Notes: generated by a model not told the origin, from the sequence alone. Numbered from the stretch's first letter, positions 21,919 to 32,972 are shown. The stretch: DNA of 64,000 nt from Yersinia alsatica (GCF_902170305.1 NZ_CABHWW010000023.1:1-64000); one strand, 5' to 3'. Translations and numbers: made by a program.

Positions 21919-21966
21919 AAAAAGCCCCCGACAGGCGGGGGAAATTGAGTATGGGCTTTCTTTTTT
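21917..21966 (+). terminator. Bidirectional terminator between yjfP and yjfY
   Basis: Read on the minus strand, CCCCCG / CGGGGG is followed by seven Ts and would end yjfY. Read on the plus strand, an outer stem AAAGCCC / GGGCTTT is followed by CTTTTTT and would end yjfP. Confidence 0.75.
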
Positions 21967-22004
21967 GTCGGTATTTCTCTGGTGTTGTATTTGTCTATTG
22001 AATC

Positions 22005-22280
22005 TTAGCGATACAGAACTGCATTAACGTGTATAGAACTATTGTCGCCGGGTTCATGCATAGCGATTATCTGATAAGAGCTTGCCCCGCGTTCATCCGC
22101 TAATTTACTGACTTGTGCCGTGGCATCATCAGGGGAAACGACATTGTGGCCCAGTGACAGAGCACCAATACTGACGCGCTGTTGCTGCATAGCTTGCTGG
22201 GCGGTTATTTCATTAGCAGCGAACGCACTGGTTGATAATACCAAGCCGAGTGCAGCTGCGATGGCGAGTGTATGTTTCAT
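22005..22280 (-). CDS. yjfY: Periplasmic DUF1471 protein, YjfY-like
   Basis: A 91-residue protein with a Sec signal peptide (MKHTLAIAAALGLVLSTSAFA, cleaved near residue 21) and a DUF1471 domain with ERGASSYQIIAMHEPG and a final HVNAVLYR. The ending and the place just upstream of rpsF match E. coli YjfY. Members of this family are small secreted proteins linked to stress and biofilm; this one has no defined role. It is transcribed away from rpsF across a 412-base gap that also carries the rpsF leader. Confidence 0.87.
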   Translation of the reverse strand: MKHTLAIAAALGLVLSTSAFAANEITAQQAMQQQRVSIGALSLGHNVVSPDDATAQVSKLADERGASSYQIIAMHEPGDNSSIHVNAVLYR

Positions 22281-22630
22281 AGGTGACTCCAGAATCTTAT
22301 TTATATACTTTGAATAAGTTATCTATCTGCTGCGCCGCTTGTTTTGCGGTGGATGTAAATAATTCTAGTCGCTTTTGTTAATTTAAAAATACCTGGCAAT
22401 TGATTCACTTTGTCAAAAAAAATGAATAACATTTATGCTGAGCTAATGATTTTATTGAAAGATTTATCAGACTAATGGATCTACATCCATTGGTTGTCGA
22501 ATGAACAAAAAGTGCGGTTTTAGCTGAGTAATGGTTAGAACCAGAATAAATCCCCGCCAGTCCTTGAGTTTCCAAGCGCCCGCAAGTATAGTTACGCGTC
22601 ATTTTTCAGCCGCACACAAATACGTTCCTT

Positions 22631-22665
22631 GCCTCCATGGGCCGCGGTTGACCCTATCAGGAGGC
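22631..22665 (+). promoter_or_regulatory. S6:S18-binding leader motif of the rpsF operon
   Basis: GCCTCC at 22631-22636 pairs with GGAGGC at 22660-22665, enclosing GGGCCGCGGTTGACCC. The CCG bulge and GAC near the loop are the hallmarks of the mRNA element to which the S6:S18 complex binds for feedback control of rpsF and rpsR. It lies 27 bases before the rpsF start. The rest of the gap from 22281 shows no gene. Confidence 0.8.
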
Positions 22666-22692
22666 TGAATAATCCGTAAGGAGCAATAATCG

Positions 22693-23085
22693 ATGCGTCA
22701 TTACGAAATCGTTTTTATGGTCCATCCTGACCAAAGCGAACAGGTTCCGGGCATGATCGAGCGCTATAGTGCAACTATCACTAATGCTGCTGGTACGATC
22801 CACCGTCTGGAAGACTGGGGCCGCCGTCAACTGGCTTACCCGATCAACAAACTGCACAAAGCTCACTACGTTCTGCTGAACGTTGAAGCTCCGCAGGAAG
22901 CGATCGATGAGCTGGAAACAAACTTCCGCTTCAACGACGCCGTTATCCGTAGCATGGTTATGCGCGTTAAACACGCGGTAACTGAAGCATCACCAATGGT
23001 TAAAGCGAAAGACGAACGCCGTGAGCGTCACGACTTTGCGTCAGAAGCCAATGATGATTCTGAAGCTGGGGATTCTGAAGAGTAA
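22693..23085 (+). CDS. rpsF: 30S ribosomal protein S6
   Basis: S6 binds S18 and joins the central domain of 16S rRNA during 30S assembly. The 130-residue protein begins [18 protein letters not shown] and contains the typical [12 protein letters not shown] and [10 protein letters not shown] segments. It ends in an acidic Glu/Asp/Ser-rich tail, the part to which RimK adds glutamates in E. coli. A GTAAGGAG ribosome site precedes it. It is first in the rpsF-priB-rpsR-rplI operon. Confidence 0.98.
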
Positions 23086-23090
23086 TTGCC

Positions 23091-23643
<553 letters not shown>

Positions 23644-23682
23644 TCGGCCACTGTCCATTAACGACTTTGAGAGGATAAGGTA

Positions 23683-24135
23683 ATGCAAGTTATTCTGCTT
23701 GATAAAGTAGCAAACCTGGGCAGCCTGGGTGACCAAGTGAATGTTAAAGCGGGCTACGCTCGTAACTTCCTGGTTCCACAAGGTAAAGCTGTTCCGGCAA
23801 CTAAGAAAAACGTAGAGTTCTTTGAAGCACGCCGTGCAGAATTGGAAGCCAAATTGGCTGGCGTTCTGGCTGCTGCTGAAGCTCGCGCAGCTAAAATTAA
23901 CGAACTGGGCAGCGTCACCATCGCATCTAAATCTGGCGATGAAGGCAAACTGTTCGGCTCTATTGGTACTCGCGACATCGCTGATGCTGTAACTGCAGCT
24001 GGCGTTGAAGTGGCCAAGAGCGAAGTTCGTCTGCCGAATGGCGTTCTGCGTACCACAGGTGATCATGAAGTTCACTTCCAGGTACACAGCGACGTGTTCG
24101 CGCAACTGAACGTGATCGTGGTTGCAGAAGCGTAA
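23683..24135 (+). CDS. rplI: 50S ribosomal protein L9
   Basis: L9 is a two-domain protein joined by a long helix that projects from the 50S subunit near L1 and affects frame maintenance. The 150 residues begin [19 protein letters not shown] with the PGYARNF-type segment [14 protein letters not shown], then the Ala/Glu-rich connecting helix and the C-terminal domain. GAGAGGA precedes the ATG. It ends the operon, with a terminator 23 bases on. Confidence 0.98.
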   Translation: MQVILLDKVANLGSLGDQVNVKAGYARNFLVPQGKAVPATKKNVEFFEARRAELEAKLAGVLAAAEARAAKINELGSVTIASKSGDEGKLFGSIGTRDIADAVTAAGVEVAKSEVRLPNGVLRTTGDHEVHFQVHSDVFAQLNVIVVAEA

Positions 24136-24157
24136 GTTACGCGGCTGTTAACCTGCT

Positions 24158-24190
24158 AAAACGCCAGCCTCGTGCTGGCGTTTTGCTTTC
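24158..24190 (+). terminator. Terminator after rplI
   Basis: AAAACGCCAGC / GCTGGCGTTTT forms a strong hairpin followed by GCTTTC. It ends the rpsF operon and could also act for the oapA gene coming from the other side. Confidence 0.88.
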
Positions 24191-24281
24191 TGGCGCCAAG
24201 GGAAATAGCCGTCGGAGCACTGAGTTAGACAGTACTAAAGAAGAGAATTGGTCGATAAAAGCGGGCGATGGGATATAGCGC

Positions 24282-25073
24282 TTAACGATCGCGGCGATAG
24301 CTGCCATCACTTTGTCGAGTAAACAGCACTTGCGCGTTACTGGTGGTTTCAATGGCCAGTGCAGCCACCACACCTTGAGCATCCAGCATAATTTTAACTT
24401 CCTGCCCGGCCTTGAGATTACTCAGCGGTTTATCGTTACCCTCAACTTGTGCCATCGCAAACACTTCGTTTACCGGTAAGTTATTATCACGGAACAGTTG
24501 CGCCAGTGTTTTCCCTGATTGAATCTGATAACTCTGCCAATTTCCCTGTACTGGGGGAGTGGCTTCAGGTGTCACGGAAGGCGCCACCGTAGGAGGTGGC
24601 GGAGCATCAAGATTGTTTTGTAAATGAAGGTCGCTTTGTAATTGGGCCTGTAGTGGAACCTCAGTTGACGGCGCGCTAACCGGGAATGAATTATTAGTGT
24701 TATCGCGTGATACTGGCCACAGCAGTGCTAGCAGCAATACCGTCGTCGCAATGATAATCCAGCGACGGTGGAAGAAAGGTAATGGCTCCATCCACTGAAA
24801 ATTGTCCGGCAAGTGCCAGATTTTCAGCAACAGTCCTTTAATACCTGTTTCCTGAGCCGGCGTAGCCGCAGATTCAGGGGAAACATGACTTTCAGTAGAG
24901 GCAATATCCTCAGCAGGAGCAATATGTTCAGATGCGCTGACTTCAGACATCAGATTTTGCTCATCCGTCGTTTTAGCATCCGGCAAAATCCGCTGCCTGA
25001 TATTCAGCCAGGTATGCAGCAGTGGCTGATAAACCCGGGTACTTTTCCTTCTCCTGGGCGCGATTCTGCCCAT
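24282..25073 (-). CDS. ytfB: OapA-family cell-envelope protein (YtfB)
   Basis: A 263-residue membrane protein with a cytoplasmic N-terminal part rich in acidic residues and Ser (about 1-105), one membrane segment near residues 107-125 (WIIIATTVLLLALLW), a Pro-rich linker and a C-terminal OapA/LysM-like domain (about 185-263, QIQSGKTLAQLFRDNNL). E. coli YtfB (212 residues) takes part in cell division and binds septal glycan; Haemophilus OapA affects colony opacity and adhesion. GAGAGG precedes the start, which supports the longer N-terminus. It faces rplI and diverges from fklB. Confidence 0.88.
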   Translation of the reverse strand: MGRIAPRRRKSTRVYQPLLHTWLNIRQRILPDAKTTDEQNLMSEVSASEHIAPAEDIASTESHVSPESAATPAQETGIKGLLLKIWHLPDNFQWMEPLPFFHRRWIIIATTVLLLALLWPVSRDNTNNSFPVSAPSTEVPLQAQLQSDLHLQNNLDAPPPPTVAPSVTPEATPPVQGNWQSYQIQSGKTLAQLFRDNNLPVNEVFAMAQVEGNDKPLSNLKAGQEVKIMLDAQGVVAALAIETTSNAQVLFTRQSDGSYRRDR

Positions 25074-25360
25074 GGTGACCTCTCTTCAACGACGTAAAAC
25101 TACATAAATAATAAAATGGTAATGCACTAGTAGGCTTCTAAGTATAACTCTTCTTACTTGAAGTTGGGCTGACTGGCTAACTGATTGATGCCAAAAGGCA
25201 GAACATTATAATACTTAAACAGGGAATTTCCCCGTTAGCCTGCTGCCATTGTTTCTTTTTCTTCGACAAAAGTCATCATTAGCGAAGCAAGATTTTACCG
25301 CGCTCCCCTGCTGCTGTTATGCTTGCGGCTTCGACATGATTAGCGACTAAAGGAAAATCC

Positions 25361-25981
25361 ATGACAACCCCTTCTTTTGAAAGCGTTGAAGCGCAAGCAA
25401 GCTACGGAATTGGTTTACAAATCGGGCAACAATTGCAAGAGTCCGGGCTGGAAGGTTTATTGCCAGAAGCATTATTGGCAGGTTTGCGTGACGCGATGGA
25501 AGGGAATACACCGACCGTTCCTGTTGATGTTGTGCACCGTGCATTGCGTGAAGTTCACGAGCGTGCTGATAAAGTCCGTGTTGAACGCCAGCAGGCTTTG
25601 GTTGAAGAAGGGAAAACTTTCCTGGAAGAGAATGCCAAGCGTGATGACGTTACCACGACTGAGTCTGGCTTGCAGTTCTCCGTGTTGCAGGCGGGTGACG
25701 GCCCGATTCCATCCCGCCAAGACCGCGTACGTGTGCATTACACCGGTCGCTTGGTTGACGGCACCGTATTTGACAGCTCAGTTGAGCGCGGCCAACCCGC
25801 AGAGTTCCCGGTTAGCGGCGTCATTCCCGGCTGGATTGAAGCTCTGTCTATGATGCCAGTGGGCTCTAAGTGGAAGTTGTACATCCCACACAACCTGGCT
25901 TATGGCGAGCGTGGTGCCGGTGCAACTATTCCACCATTCAGTGCGTTGATGTTTGAAGTGGAACTGCTGGAAATTCTGTAA
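25361..25981 (+). CDS. fklB: FKBP-type peptidyl-prolyl isomerase FklB (FKBP22)
   Basis: FklB is a cytoplasmic, dimeric FKBP-type prolyl isomerase. The 206-residue protein has the helical dimerisation domain (about 1-85) and the C-terminal FKBP domain with [18 protein letters not shown] near residue 124 and [13 protein letters not shown] near 173. Length equals E. coli FklB. AAAGGAAA precedes the ATG. It ends at a bidirectional terminator shared with cpdB. Confidence 0.96.
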   Translation: MTTPSFESVEAQASYGIGLQIGQQLQESGLEGLLPEALLAGLRDAMEGNTPTVPVDVVHRALREVHERADKVRVERQQALVEEGKTFLEENAKRDDVTTTESGLQFSVLQAGDGPIPSRQDRVRVHYTGRLVDGTVFDSSVERGQPAEFPVSGVIPGWIEALSMMPVGSKWKLYIPHNLAYGERGAGATIPPFSALMFEVELLEIL

Positions 25982-26002
25982 TATCCCCGGCAGTGATATG
26001 AG

Positions 26003-26029
26003 AAAGGGCGACATAATGTCGCCCTTTTT
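26003..26029 (+). terminator. Bidirectional terminator between fklB and cpdB
   Basis: A near-perfect palindrome AAAGGGCGACAT / ATGTCGCCCTTT is followed by further Ts on the plus strand. It serves the convergent ends of fklB and cpdB. Confidence 0.88.
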
Positions 26030-26051
26030 GCATTTATAGCACTGACTTAGA

Positions 26052-28025
26052 TTATTTCTGCTGTAAATCGATTTGGTAAACCTCAAAACCGATGTCGTCA
26101 GTTCCCATCGCTTTCATCGGATATTGTGCTTTTTGCTTAATAAACTCAGCCGCTTTAGCACTTGGCGAGGTTTCAAAGCGGATATCCAGCGGTTGTTTGC
26201 TCTCAAGAGTTGCCAGACGCCAGTTATTGTCGGCTTGTGGAGTGACTTGCCCATGCTTTTTGGTTTCAGCGCTGATATAAGCCGATAAAACGGCCCGGTT
26301 CTCATCCGGGGAGGCGAAAGCAATATGGCTGTCACCAGTGCCAGCAAATTTACCGCTGTAGGCGCGGTAGTTATTGGTAGCAATCAGGAACGTCGCTGTT
26401 GGATCGATAGGTTTGCCGTTAAATGTCAGGTTTTTAATCCGCTCAGCTTTATCGTTAATCAATGCACATTCACCATCGTAGCGCGCCGGTTGGCTCACAT
26501 CGATTTCGTAATTAACCCCATCAATAACATCGAAATTATAAGTACGGAAACCATCCCAATTAATGAGTGATTGCGGCTTGCTGCTGTTCACATCGATTTG
26601 ATTAAATTGCGCAGCAGAACATTCGAGCCACTGCTTAACCTCTGCACCACTGGCTTTTACCACCACTAACGTGTTCGGGTAAAGGTACAGGTCAGCGGCA
26701 TTACGGAAGGTCAGCTCACCTTTCTCTACCTCGACAAAACTGGCCGGGTCATTTTTACGTCCACCCGCTTTAAACGGCGCGGCGGCAGAAAGCACCGGCA
26801 AGTCAGCTAAATCAGGATCGCCCTGAATAAAGTGTTCGGTATAGGCGCGCTGGGCGTTATTCACGATTTGTACGGTTGGGTCATCTTGGATCAACGCCAG
26901 ATAGCTGTACATATTATCTGATGCTTTGCCGATGGGTTGGCTGACAAAATCACGGGTGCCCTGATGATCAGCGGCCAGCACTTTCACTAATTTTGCATCT
27001 TCGGCAGCCAGCGATTTTTGCGCGGCTTTATCAAAGATAGGGCGCGCTTCGGCCTTGGCTTGAGTCACCTGCCATGGGCCTTGGTCATTATTCAGGACAA
27101 AATCTACCACACCCAGATGGTCGCCCCACTGGCCCGGCATCACCGCAGGAATACCATTCAATGTCCCCTGTGCAATATCCGCGCCTTTGATAGTGGCAAA
27201 ATCTTTGCTTGGGAAGACGGCATGGGCATGACCGAACATGATGGCATCGATACCCGGCACTTGGCTGAGGTAATAAACCGAGTTTTCAGCCATGGTTTTA
27301 TAAGGGTCACTGGAGAGGCCGGAGTGGGGGATCGCCACCACTAAATCAGCGCCTTGTTTGCGCATTTCCGGTACCCATTTTTGAGCGGTTTCGGTGATGT
27401 CGTTAACGGTGACTTTGCCGCTCAGGTTGGCTTTGTCCCATATCATCACTTGTGGCGGCACAAAACCAATGTAGCCGATCCGTAGATTGTGTGTTTTCCC
27501 CTCGCGATCTTTTACCGGAGTGTCGACAATTAAATAAGGCTGAAACAGTGGCTTACCCGTTTTGACATCAATGACGTTGGCATTTACATAGGGGAATTTG
27601 GCCCCTGCCAGCGATTTTTTCAGATAATCCAGACCATAATTAAACTCATGGTTGCCGATGTTACCCACTGCATAGTCCAGGGTATTCATTGCCTTATAGA
27701 CCGGATGAATTTCCCCGGCTTTGAGTCCTTTGGCTGCCATATAATCACCCAGCGGGCTGCCCTGAATCAGGTCTCCGTTATCCACCAGCACACTGTTGGT
27801 TGCTTGTTGGCGGGCGGCTTCAATTAGGTTGGCCGTGCGCACCAGACCGAACTTCTCGGTAGGCTTATCTTTGTAGTAATCGAAATCCATCATGTTGCTG
27901 TGTAAATCGGTGGTTTCCAGTACTCGCAAGTCAACGGTAGCGGCTTGTGTTGTGAACACAGACATGGATGTCGCGACAGCAATCAGGCTGGCAAGCAGGG
28001 ATAACGTCAGCGGACGCTTAGACAT
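26052..28025 (-). CDS. cpdB: 2',3'-cyclic-nucleotide 2'-phosphodiesterase / 3'-nucleotidase
   Basis: CpdB is a periplasmic enzyme that opens 2',3'-cyclic nucleotides and dephosphorylates 3'-nucleotides. After a signal peptide ending TTQAA near residue 26, the metallophosphatase domain carries [23 protein letters not shown] and [10 protein letters not shown]; a 5'-nucleotidase C-terminal domain follows, with [16 protein letters not shown] start at the ATG at 28025 ([10 protein letters not shown]), which gives 657 residues with GGAG upstream; 28037 is a possible alternative. The 5' extension to 28184 is not supported. Length and sequence match Yersinia CpdB. Confidence 0.96.
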   Translation of the reverse strand: MSKRPLTLSLLASLIAVATSMSVFTTQAATVDLRVLETTDLHSNMMDFDYYKDKPTEKFGLVRTANLIEAARQQATNSVLVDNGDLIQGSPLGDYMAAKGLKAGEIHPVYKAMNTLDYAVGNIGNHEFNYGLDYLKKSLAGAKFPYVNANVIDVKTGKPLFQPYLIVDTPVKDREGKTHNLRIGYIGFVPPQVMIWDKANLSGKVTVNDITETAQKWVPEMRKQGADLVVAIPHSGLSSDPYKTMAENSVYYLSQVPGIDAIMFGHAHAVFPSKDFATIKGADIAQGTLNGIPAVMPGQWGDHLGVVDFVLNNDQGPWQVTQAKAEARPIFDKAAQKSLAAEDAKLVKVLAADHQGTRDFVSQPIGKASDNMYSYLALIQDDPTVQIVNNAQRAYTEHFIQGDPDLADLPVLSAAAPFKAGGRKNDPASFVEVEKGELTFRNAADLYLYPNTLVVVKASGAEVKQWLECSAAQFNQIDVNSSKPQSLINWDGFRTYNFDVIDGVNYEIDVSQPARYDGECALINDKAERIKNLTFNGKPIDPTATFLIATNNYRAYSGKFAGTGDSHIAFASPDENRAVLSAYISAETKKHGQVTPQADNNWRLATLESKQPLDIRFETSPSAKAAEFIKQKAQYPMKAMGTDDIGFEVYQIDLQQK

Positions 28026-28412
28026 GGCTTTCTCCATCGTGGCTTTTCCATTAAGAAAACAATTCGACATGTATCGCAAAAGAATATGTAAATTTAATAA
28101 ATTGTCATAATAAAGTGTGAAGTTTGGCAGAAAACGCATTGAGATAACGCGCAGGTGCTCACAGTTGCAGCAGGTTGATGCCACTGATTTTATTCAAAGT
28201 TAGATGACAAAGGTGGCTATTTGGCAGGGAAATTATTAGTCTGCCCAACCGGGGATAAGCATTGTGATGATTAATTTTTATTTTAGCTTTGCGTTCTAAA
28301 ATGAATGTAGAGTGGACAAAATGTCTTGAGGCCATTTCCGATCAACTGAGATCAATCAGATACATTCTGACTATCAATATTCGACATGACTCATAATACC
28401 AAGGGGTGGATG

Positions 28413-29153
28413 ATGTTAGAGCAAATTTGCCAGTTAGCCCGCGAGGCAGGCGTGGCGATTATGGCGGTCTATCAGGGTGATAAGCCCCTTGATGTGGCCC
28501 ATAAAAAAGATGATTCACCAGTCACTGCGGCTGATCTTGCGGCTCACCAAATTATCAAAGCTGGATTGGCGGCATTGACCCCCGATATTCCCCTGTTATC
28601 TGAAGAAGATCCGCCGACATGGGCGGTGCGCCAGCATTGGCAGCGCTATTGGTTGGTTGACCCACTGGATGGCACCAAAGAATTTTTGAACCGCAATGGT
28701 GAATTCACCGTCAATATTGCCCTGATTGACCAAGGGGTACCGGTGTTGGGGGTGGTCTACACCCCAGTGACTGAAGTGATGTACAGCGCCGAAGATGGCA
28801 AGGCGTGGAAGGAAGAGGGGGGCCGGCGTATGCAAATTCAAGTGCGAGATGCACTGCCACCGCTGGTAGTCGTAAGCCGCTCTCACAGTGATGCCGAGTT
28901 GGAAGATTATTTGTCGCAACTGGGCGAGCATCAGACGGTCTCGGTCGGCTCATCACTCAAGTTTTGTTTGGTGGCGGAGGGGAAAGCGCAATTGTACCCT
29001 CGCTTCGGGCCAACCAATGTGTGGGATACCGCAGCCGGGCATGCTGTCGCCATTGCTGCCGGGGCACTGGTTCATGATTGGCAGGGTAAGCCACTTTCTT
29101 ATACCCCGCGTGAATCTTTCCTGAACCCCGGCTTTAGAGTGTCGCTGTTTTAA
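28413..29153 (+). CDS. cysQ: 3'(2'),5'-bisphosphate nucleotidase CysQ
   Basis: CysQ removes the 3'-phosphate of PAP formed in sulfate assimilation. The 246-residue protein, identical in length to E. coli, belongs to the inositol-monophosphatase family: metal-binding EED in [17 protein letters not shown] near residue 87 and [10 protein letters not shown] near 207. The ATG at 28413 follows AAGGGG at good spacing; in-frame starts at 28386 and 28410 are less fitting. The gene diverges from cpdB across 387 bases with no visible gene, and its last four bases overlap the end of ytfJ. Confidence 0.96.
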   Translation: MLEQICQLAREAGVAIMAVYQGDKPLDVAHKKDDSPVTAADLAAHQIIKAGLAALTPDIPLLSEEDPPTWAVRQHWQRYWLVDPLDGTKEFLNRNGEFTVNIALIDQGVPVLGVVYTPVTEVMYSAEDGKAWKEEGGRRMQIQVRDALPPLVVVSRSHSDAELEDYLSQLGEHQTVSVGSSLKFCLVAEGKAQLYPRFGPTNVWDTAAGHAVAIAAGALVHDWQGKPLSYTPRESFLNPGFRVSLF

Positions 29154-29713
29154 GGCTTCAGTAATTGGTGCAGTTGGGCAATGACCTGCTGCACCTCTTC
29201 CGGCGTCAGTGCGCCATCTTTGACAAATTTAACGTTTCCTTGCTGATCCAGCACCACAATTGCCGAACCTTTCGCCGCCAGATCCCAGGCCTTTTGAACA
29301 TTCCCGTTACTGTCTACCACAAACTGTGACCAAGGGAATTCACGTTTATTACTTTCAATGCTGCTGCGCACAAACATGGCAGTGCCAATGATTGCATCAT
29401 CGGTGTTGACGATTGTCGTCGTTTGGTAACGATCGTGTGGCAAATTAGCGTGCTTGATGGCTTCTACTAGCGGCGCATTCAACTCCTTTGCCGAGGTGCG
29501 GCCAGCAATATGCTGGATGACTCTCACTTTGCCGGGCAATTGCGAGCTATTCCAGTTTTTATAGCTAAACTGATCAGTAGCCTTATCATAATTTAATTCG
29601 CCTTTATCGCTGACCCCCACCGGCGGTACACGCTGGTCAAGTTGGAGTGTATGAGCACTGGCGATGACGGGGGTGAACAGCAGCGATAGGATAAGCAGGC
29701 TATTTTTTATCAT
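29150..29713 (-). CDS. ytfJ: Periplasmic thioredoxin-like protein YtfJ
   Basis: A 187-residue exported protein (signal peptide [20 protein letters not shown]) of the YtfJ family. The fold resembles thioredoxin ([23 protein letters not shown]), but the CxxC motif is absent, so it is unlikely to be an ordinary oxidoreductase. The role is unknown. The neighbourhood cpdB-cysQ-ytfJ-ytfK-ytfL-msrA is the same as in E. coli. It converges on cysQ with a four-base overlap of the stop codons. Confidence 0.88.
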   Translation of the reverse strand: MIKNSLLILSLLFTPVIASAHTLQLDQRVPPVGVSDKGELNYDKATDQFSYKNWNSSQLPGKVRVIQHIAGRTSAKELNAPLVEAIKHANLPHDRYQTTTIVNTDDAIIGTAMFVRSSIESNKREFPWSQFVVDSNGNVQKAWDLAAKGSAIVVLDQQGNVKFVKDGALTPEEVQQVIAQLHQLLKP

Positions 29714-30055
29714 GGAATGTCCTTTAGGATCTTATGAGTCATGTTGGGCACTTATTCCTGTACCTTGGAAATTATTGGGTATCAGTTTTCCAATAATAGG
29801 TGCAGATCGGAGGTCTGTCCTGTTTGTTGAAAATAATTATTTCTGACATTTACTAGATGGTTATTCTGTCTCGATCTCTCATTTTCTCTGCGTGGCTCTG
29901 TAATTTTATGTAAATCCAGCATCAATGACTGATTTTGGGGGAACTTAAGCCCATACTCTAGGTCTATTACTCTGCAATTATCTTACGCTACCTGTGATCT
30001 TGGTCGCTAAGCCGCCAAAAGGTACGTATTGGTGCTATGGGAGGAAAGTAAAACA
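29714..30055. other. Gene-free stretch between ytfJ and ytfK
   Basis: This 342-base region separates two divergent genes. The 28 bases at 29757-29784 (CCTGTACCTTGG then ATTATTGGGTATCA) look like one end of a reverse ERIC element whose other end is missing. GGGAGGAAAG at the right edge is the ytfK ribosome site. Nothing else is recognised. Confidence 0.4.
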
Positions 30056-30262
30056 ATGAGGATCTTCCAACGTTACAACCCGGCAAAAATCGCGATGTAT
30101 GTCAAAACGTTATTCCGTGGTCGGTTGTATATCAAAGACATGGGGGCTTTTGAGTTTGATAAAGGCAAGATTTTAATCCCGAAAGTTAGGGATAAACGCC
30201 ACTTTGAGGTGATGTCAGAAGTTAATCGGCAGGTGATGCGTTTGCAAGCTGAGATGGGCTGA
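30056..30262 (+). CDS. ytfK: YtfK (DUF1107), stringent-response modulator
   Basis: A 68-residue protein nearly identical to E. coli YtfK ([25 protein letters not shown]), including the length. E. coli YtfK binds SpoT and favours (p)ppGpp accumulation during phosphate or fatty-acid starvation. I start at the ATG at 30056, six bases after GGGAGGAAAG; an in-frame ATG-like start at 30029 would add nine residues not present in E. coli. The final A of its TGA stop is the first base of an ERIC repeat. Confidence 0.93.
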   Translation: MRIFQRYNPAKIAMYVKTLFRGRLYIKDMGAFEFDKGKILIPKVRDKRHFEVMSEVNRQVMRLQAEMG

Positions 30263-30366
30263 TACTCTGCGTATTTGGAGTTGCAGCGTTGTTAGCCGCG
30301 AATCACTGACTTGAGTTAGTTCATCGGGATTCAGCCTAGCTGCAACATCAATGACTTTGGGTCATA
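30262..30366 (-). repeat. Shortened ERIC element after ytfK
   Basis: A roughly 105-base reverse ERIC starts ATACTC inside the ytfK stop codon and ends GGGTCATA. The core AATCACTGACTTGAGTTAG then TCATCGGGATTC is clear, but the usual CTCACC block to the left of the core and some right-arm bases are missing, so it is an internally deleted copy. Confidence 0.8.
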
Positions 30367-30384
30367 CCCTAGACTAATTTAATT

Positions 30385-30406
30385 GCGGCCCCTTAATCGG
30401 GGCCGC
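30385..30406. terminator. Hairpin between convergent ytfK and ytfL
   Basis: The stem GCGGCCCC / GGGGCCGC with loop TTAATC has moderately T-rich flanks on both strands (TAATGTTTC on plus). It probably ends both convergent genes. Confidence 0.65.
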
Positions 30407-30451
30407 TAATGTTTCAAACTATTATTAATTCAATCTATTAGGATGCATTAT

Positions 30452-31783
30452 CTATGCATCACTGCTTTCATGCGGGGCTTTTGGCAGTATCGGCGCAGGT
30501 TGGTCACTGAGCCGGGTTACCAATAACTGATCGATTTTGTAGCTATCGATATCCACCACTTCAAACTTATAACCGGCATATTTGACGAAATCAGTGCGCT
30601 TTGGAATTTTGCGCAGCATATACATCATAAAGCCGCCGATGGTTTCATAATTGCCGGACTGCGGGAATTCATCGATATGCAGCACGCGCATCACGTCTTC
30701 AATCGGCGTACCGCCCTCAATCAACCATGAGTTTTCATCACGGGCCACAATTTGCTCTTCTTGCCCCTGACCGACTAAATCCCCCATCAGGGTGGTCATT
30801 ACGTCATTCAGGGTAATTATCCCAACGACCAAAGCATATTCGTTAAGGATAACGGCAAAGTCTTCACCCGCCGTCTTAAAGCTCTCAAGCGCCTCAGACA
30901 GTGTCAGAGTATCCGGCACAATCAAGGCCGAGCGGATTTGCACACCGCTGCTCAGTACCAGGCTCTGGTTGCCCAAAACCCGATTCAATAAGTCTTTGGA
31001 GTCAACATAACCCACCACTTGATCGATATGACCATCACAAACCAGGAACTTCGAATGCGGATGCGTCGAAATCTTCTCTTTGATGCTGTCTTCACTTTCC
31101 CGCAGATCGAAATAAATCACACTTTCACGTGATGTCATTGAAGATGGAACCGTGCGTGATTCCAACTCAAATACGTTTTCAATCAGTTCATGCTCTTGCT
31201 TGCGTAGCACCCCGGCCAATGCGCCCGCTTCCACCACGGCGTAGATATCGTCCGAAGTTATATCGTCATTTCGAACCATTGGTAGCTTAAATAAGCGGAA
31301 GATCAGATTGGCCATTCCATTGAAGAACCAAACTAATGGACGACAAATCATCAGGCAGAAGCGCATCGGGTTGACGATTCGCACGGCAACCGCTTCAGGT
31401 GAAATCATACCGATGCGCTTCGGGGTTAAGTCGGCAAACAGAATAAATAAGCTGGTGACCAGAACGAATGAGCAAATAAAGCTCACTTGATCGGCAAGCT
31501 CAGGTGACATAAAGCGTTCGAATACCACTCTGAAGGACGGAGAGAATGCCGCATCACCGACAATACCACCGAGAATGGCAACGGCATTCAGCCCAATCTG
31601 GACCACGGTGAAGAAAATCCCCGGAGTCTCTTGTAGTTTAAGTACCCGTAAGGCGTTGATATCGCCTTCATCTGCCAGAAGTTTTAATTTAATTTTGCGT
31701 GATGCGGCCAGCGAAATCTCGGATAACGAGAAAAAGGCACTCACTGCAATTAAAAAAAGAATCAGTAAAATACTGTTTAACAT
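30452..31783 (-). CDS. ytfL: CNNM/CorC-type membrane protein YtfL
   Basis: A 443-residue inner-membrane protein (447 in E. coli). Three to four membrane segments form the DUF21/CNNM domain (about 1-185), followed by a pair of CBS domains (about 200-335) and a C-terminal CorC_HlyC domain (about 350-435). Relatives act in magnesium, cobalt or other cation export, and YtfL has been linked to cadaverine or acid homeostasis; the substrate here is uncertain. The start lies 50 bases downstream of an ERIC element, which may be part of the leader. Confidence 0.9.
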   Translation of the reverse strand: MLNSILLILFLIAVSAFFSLSEISLAASRKIKLKLLADEGDINALRVLKLQETPGIFFTVVQIGLNAVAILGGIVGDAAFSPSFRVVFERFMSPELADQVSFICSFVLVTSLFILFADLTPKRIGMISPEAVAVRIVNPMRFCLMICRPLVWFFNGMANLIFRLFKLPMVRNDDITSDDIYAVVEAGALAGVLRKQEHELIENVFELESRTVPSSMTSRESVIYFDLRESEDSIKEKISTHPHSKFLVCDGHIDQVVGYVDSKDLLNRVLGNQSLVLSSGVQIRSALIVPDTLTLSEALESFKTAGEDFAVILNEYALVVGIITLNDVMTTLMGDLVGQGQEEQIVARDENSWLIEGGTPIEDVMRVLHIDEFPQSGNYETIGGFMMYMLRKIPKRTDFVKYAGYKFEVVDIDSYKIDQLLVTRLSDQPAPILPKAPHESSDA

Positions 31784-31832
31784 AATCTATCCGTGTCGTA
31801 CCGACGATAGCGTCGGCGATCTTAAGGAAGGC

Positions 31833-31957
31833 CATACCGGTCATCTTTCAAGTTACAGATGCTTTGACTGCTCAACTCACCCAAATGACTGACTCGCGCA
31901 AGCTCATCGGAGGCTCTTGCTTGCCGCCTGCCTGCGCCTTGAAATATATAGGGTATA
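31833..31957 (-). repeat. ERIC element upstream of ytfL
   Basis: A roughly 125-base element in reverse orientation begins CATACCGG and ends GGGTATA. The core is ACTCACCCAAATGACTGAC then AAGCTCATCGGAGGCTC. It lies 50 bases before the ytfL start and 98 bases after the msrA stop. As both genes are on the minus strand, it separates msrA from ytfL and may lie in a joint transcript. Confidence 0.82.
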
Positions 31958-32055
31958 TAGTTCATGTTGAGTTTTAAGACAACGGAAGAAAACCGTTATC
32001 GGGCTGAGTGAACAGCCCGGCTAGTATAGCAGCAGCGATGAGAGCGCCGCCAGCC

Positions 32056-32697
32056 TTACAAATTGGGTGGCATACAAACCCCAATCCCGCCTAAGCCACA
32101 ATATCCATGTGGATTTTTGTATAAATATTGCTGGTGGTCATCTTCGGCGTAATAAAACGGCAGCGCGGGAGCGATTTCGCTGGTAATCGTCCGGTGGTCG
32201 CCCGCTTGTTCCATGGCTTGCTGGAACTGTACTTTGCTCGCTTGAGCCTGTGCTTCCTGCTCTGGCGTCAAGACGTAAATAGCTGAACGATATTGTGTTC
32301 CAACATCGCCCCCTTGACGCATTCCCTGTGCTGGGTCGTGATTTTCCCAGAAAATCTGCAATAGTTGCTTATAGCTGATGACCCTTGGGTCAAAAACCAC
32401 ACGAACCACTTCGGCATGGGCGGTACGCCCACTGCACACTTCATGGTAGGTTGGGTTTGGCGTATAGCCACCGCTGTAGCCCGCGGCGGTGCTATAGACC
32501 CCCGGTTGCTGCCAAAACAGGCGCTCGACGCCCCAGAAACAGCCCATGGCGAAGATAGCTACTTCCATACCTTCAGGGATATGCGTCATGGAGTGCCCAT
32601 TCACAACATGCAGAGTTGCAACCGGCATCGGTGTCAGTCGCCCCGGCAAAGCATTCGCCGCATCAATGACGGCGGTTTTATCAAAATTTTGCACCAC
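32056..32697 (-). CDS. msrA: Peptide methionine-S-sulfoxide reductase MsrA
   Basis: MsrA repairs oxidised methionine (S form). The 213-residue protein has the catalytic GCFWGVER near residue 52, the [21 protein letters not shown] region, and the C-terminal [13 protein letters not shown] with resolving cysteines. Length matches E. coli (212). It diverges from tamA across 275 bases that show no other gene, the same arrangement as in E. coli. Confidence 0.97.
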   Translation of the reverse strand: MVQNFDKTAVIDAANALPGRLTPMPVATLHVVNGHSMTHIPEGMEVAIFAMGCFWGVERLFWQQPGVYSTAAGYSGGYTPNPTYHEVCSGRTAHAEVVRVVFDPRVISYKQLLQIFWENHDPAQGMRQGGDVGTQYRSAIYVLTPEQEAQAQASKVQFQQAMEQAGDHRTITSEIAPALPFYYAEDDHQQYLYKNPHGYCGLGGIGVCMPPNL

Positions 32698-32972
32698 AAT
32701 AGACTCCGATGTTGACAGTGAATTTTAAGTTTACAGCAAATGACTAACAAGATGTTTACAGTGAATCGCGACAGACAGTTGTATCTGATTGCGAGTTTGC
32801 ACACAATAAGACCCATTCTGCGTTAATGTAGCGGCTTAAGGTGGAGTTTTAGGAGTAATAGGCTTAAATCAGTCTTTGAATGCGGAATGATAGTGTGAGT
32901 ATTGCCACTGAATTTTTGATCGTCCGCGAGGCCGTTTTACAGGAAAGTATAATTAATAAGCTAGGAGTACGC

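Noticed and set aside
32880-32972. Extended N-terminus for TamA
   Set aside because: The extra 31 residues would precede the signal peptide; GGAG and GTG at 32973 fit better.
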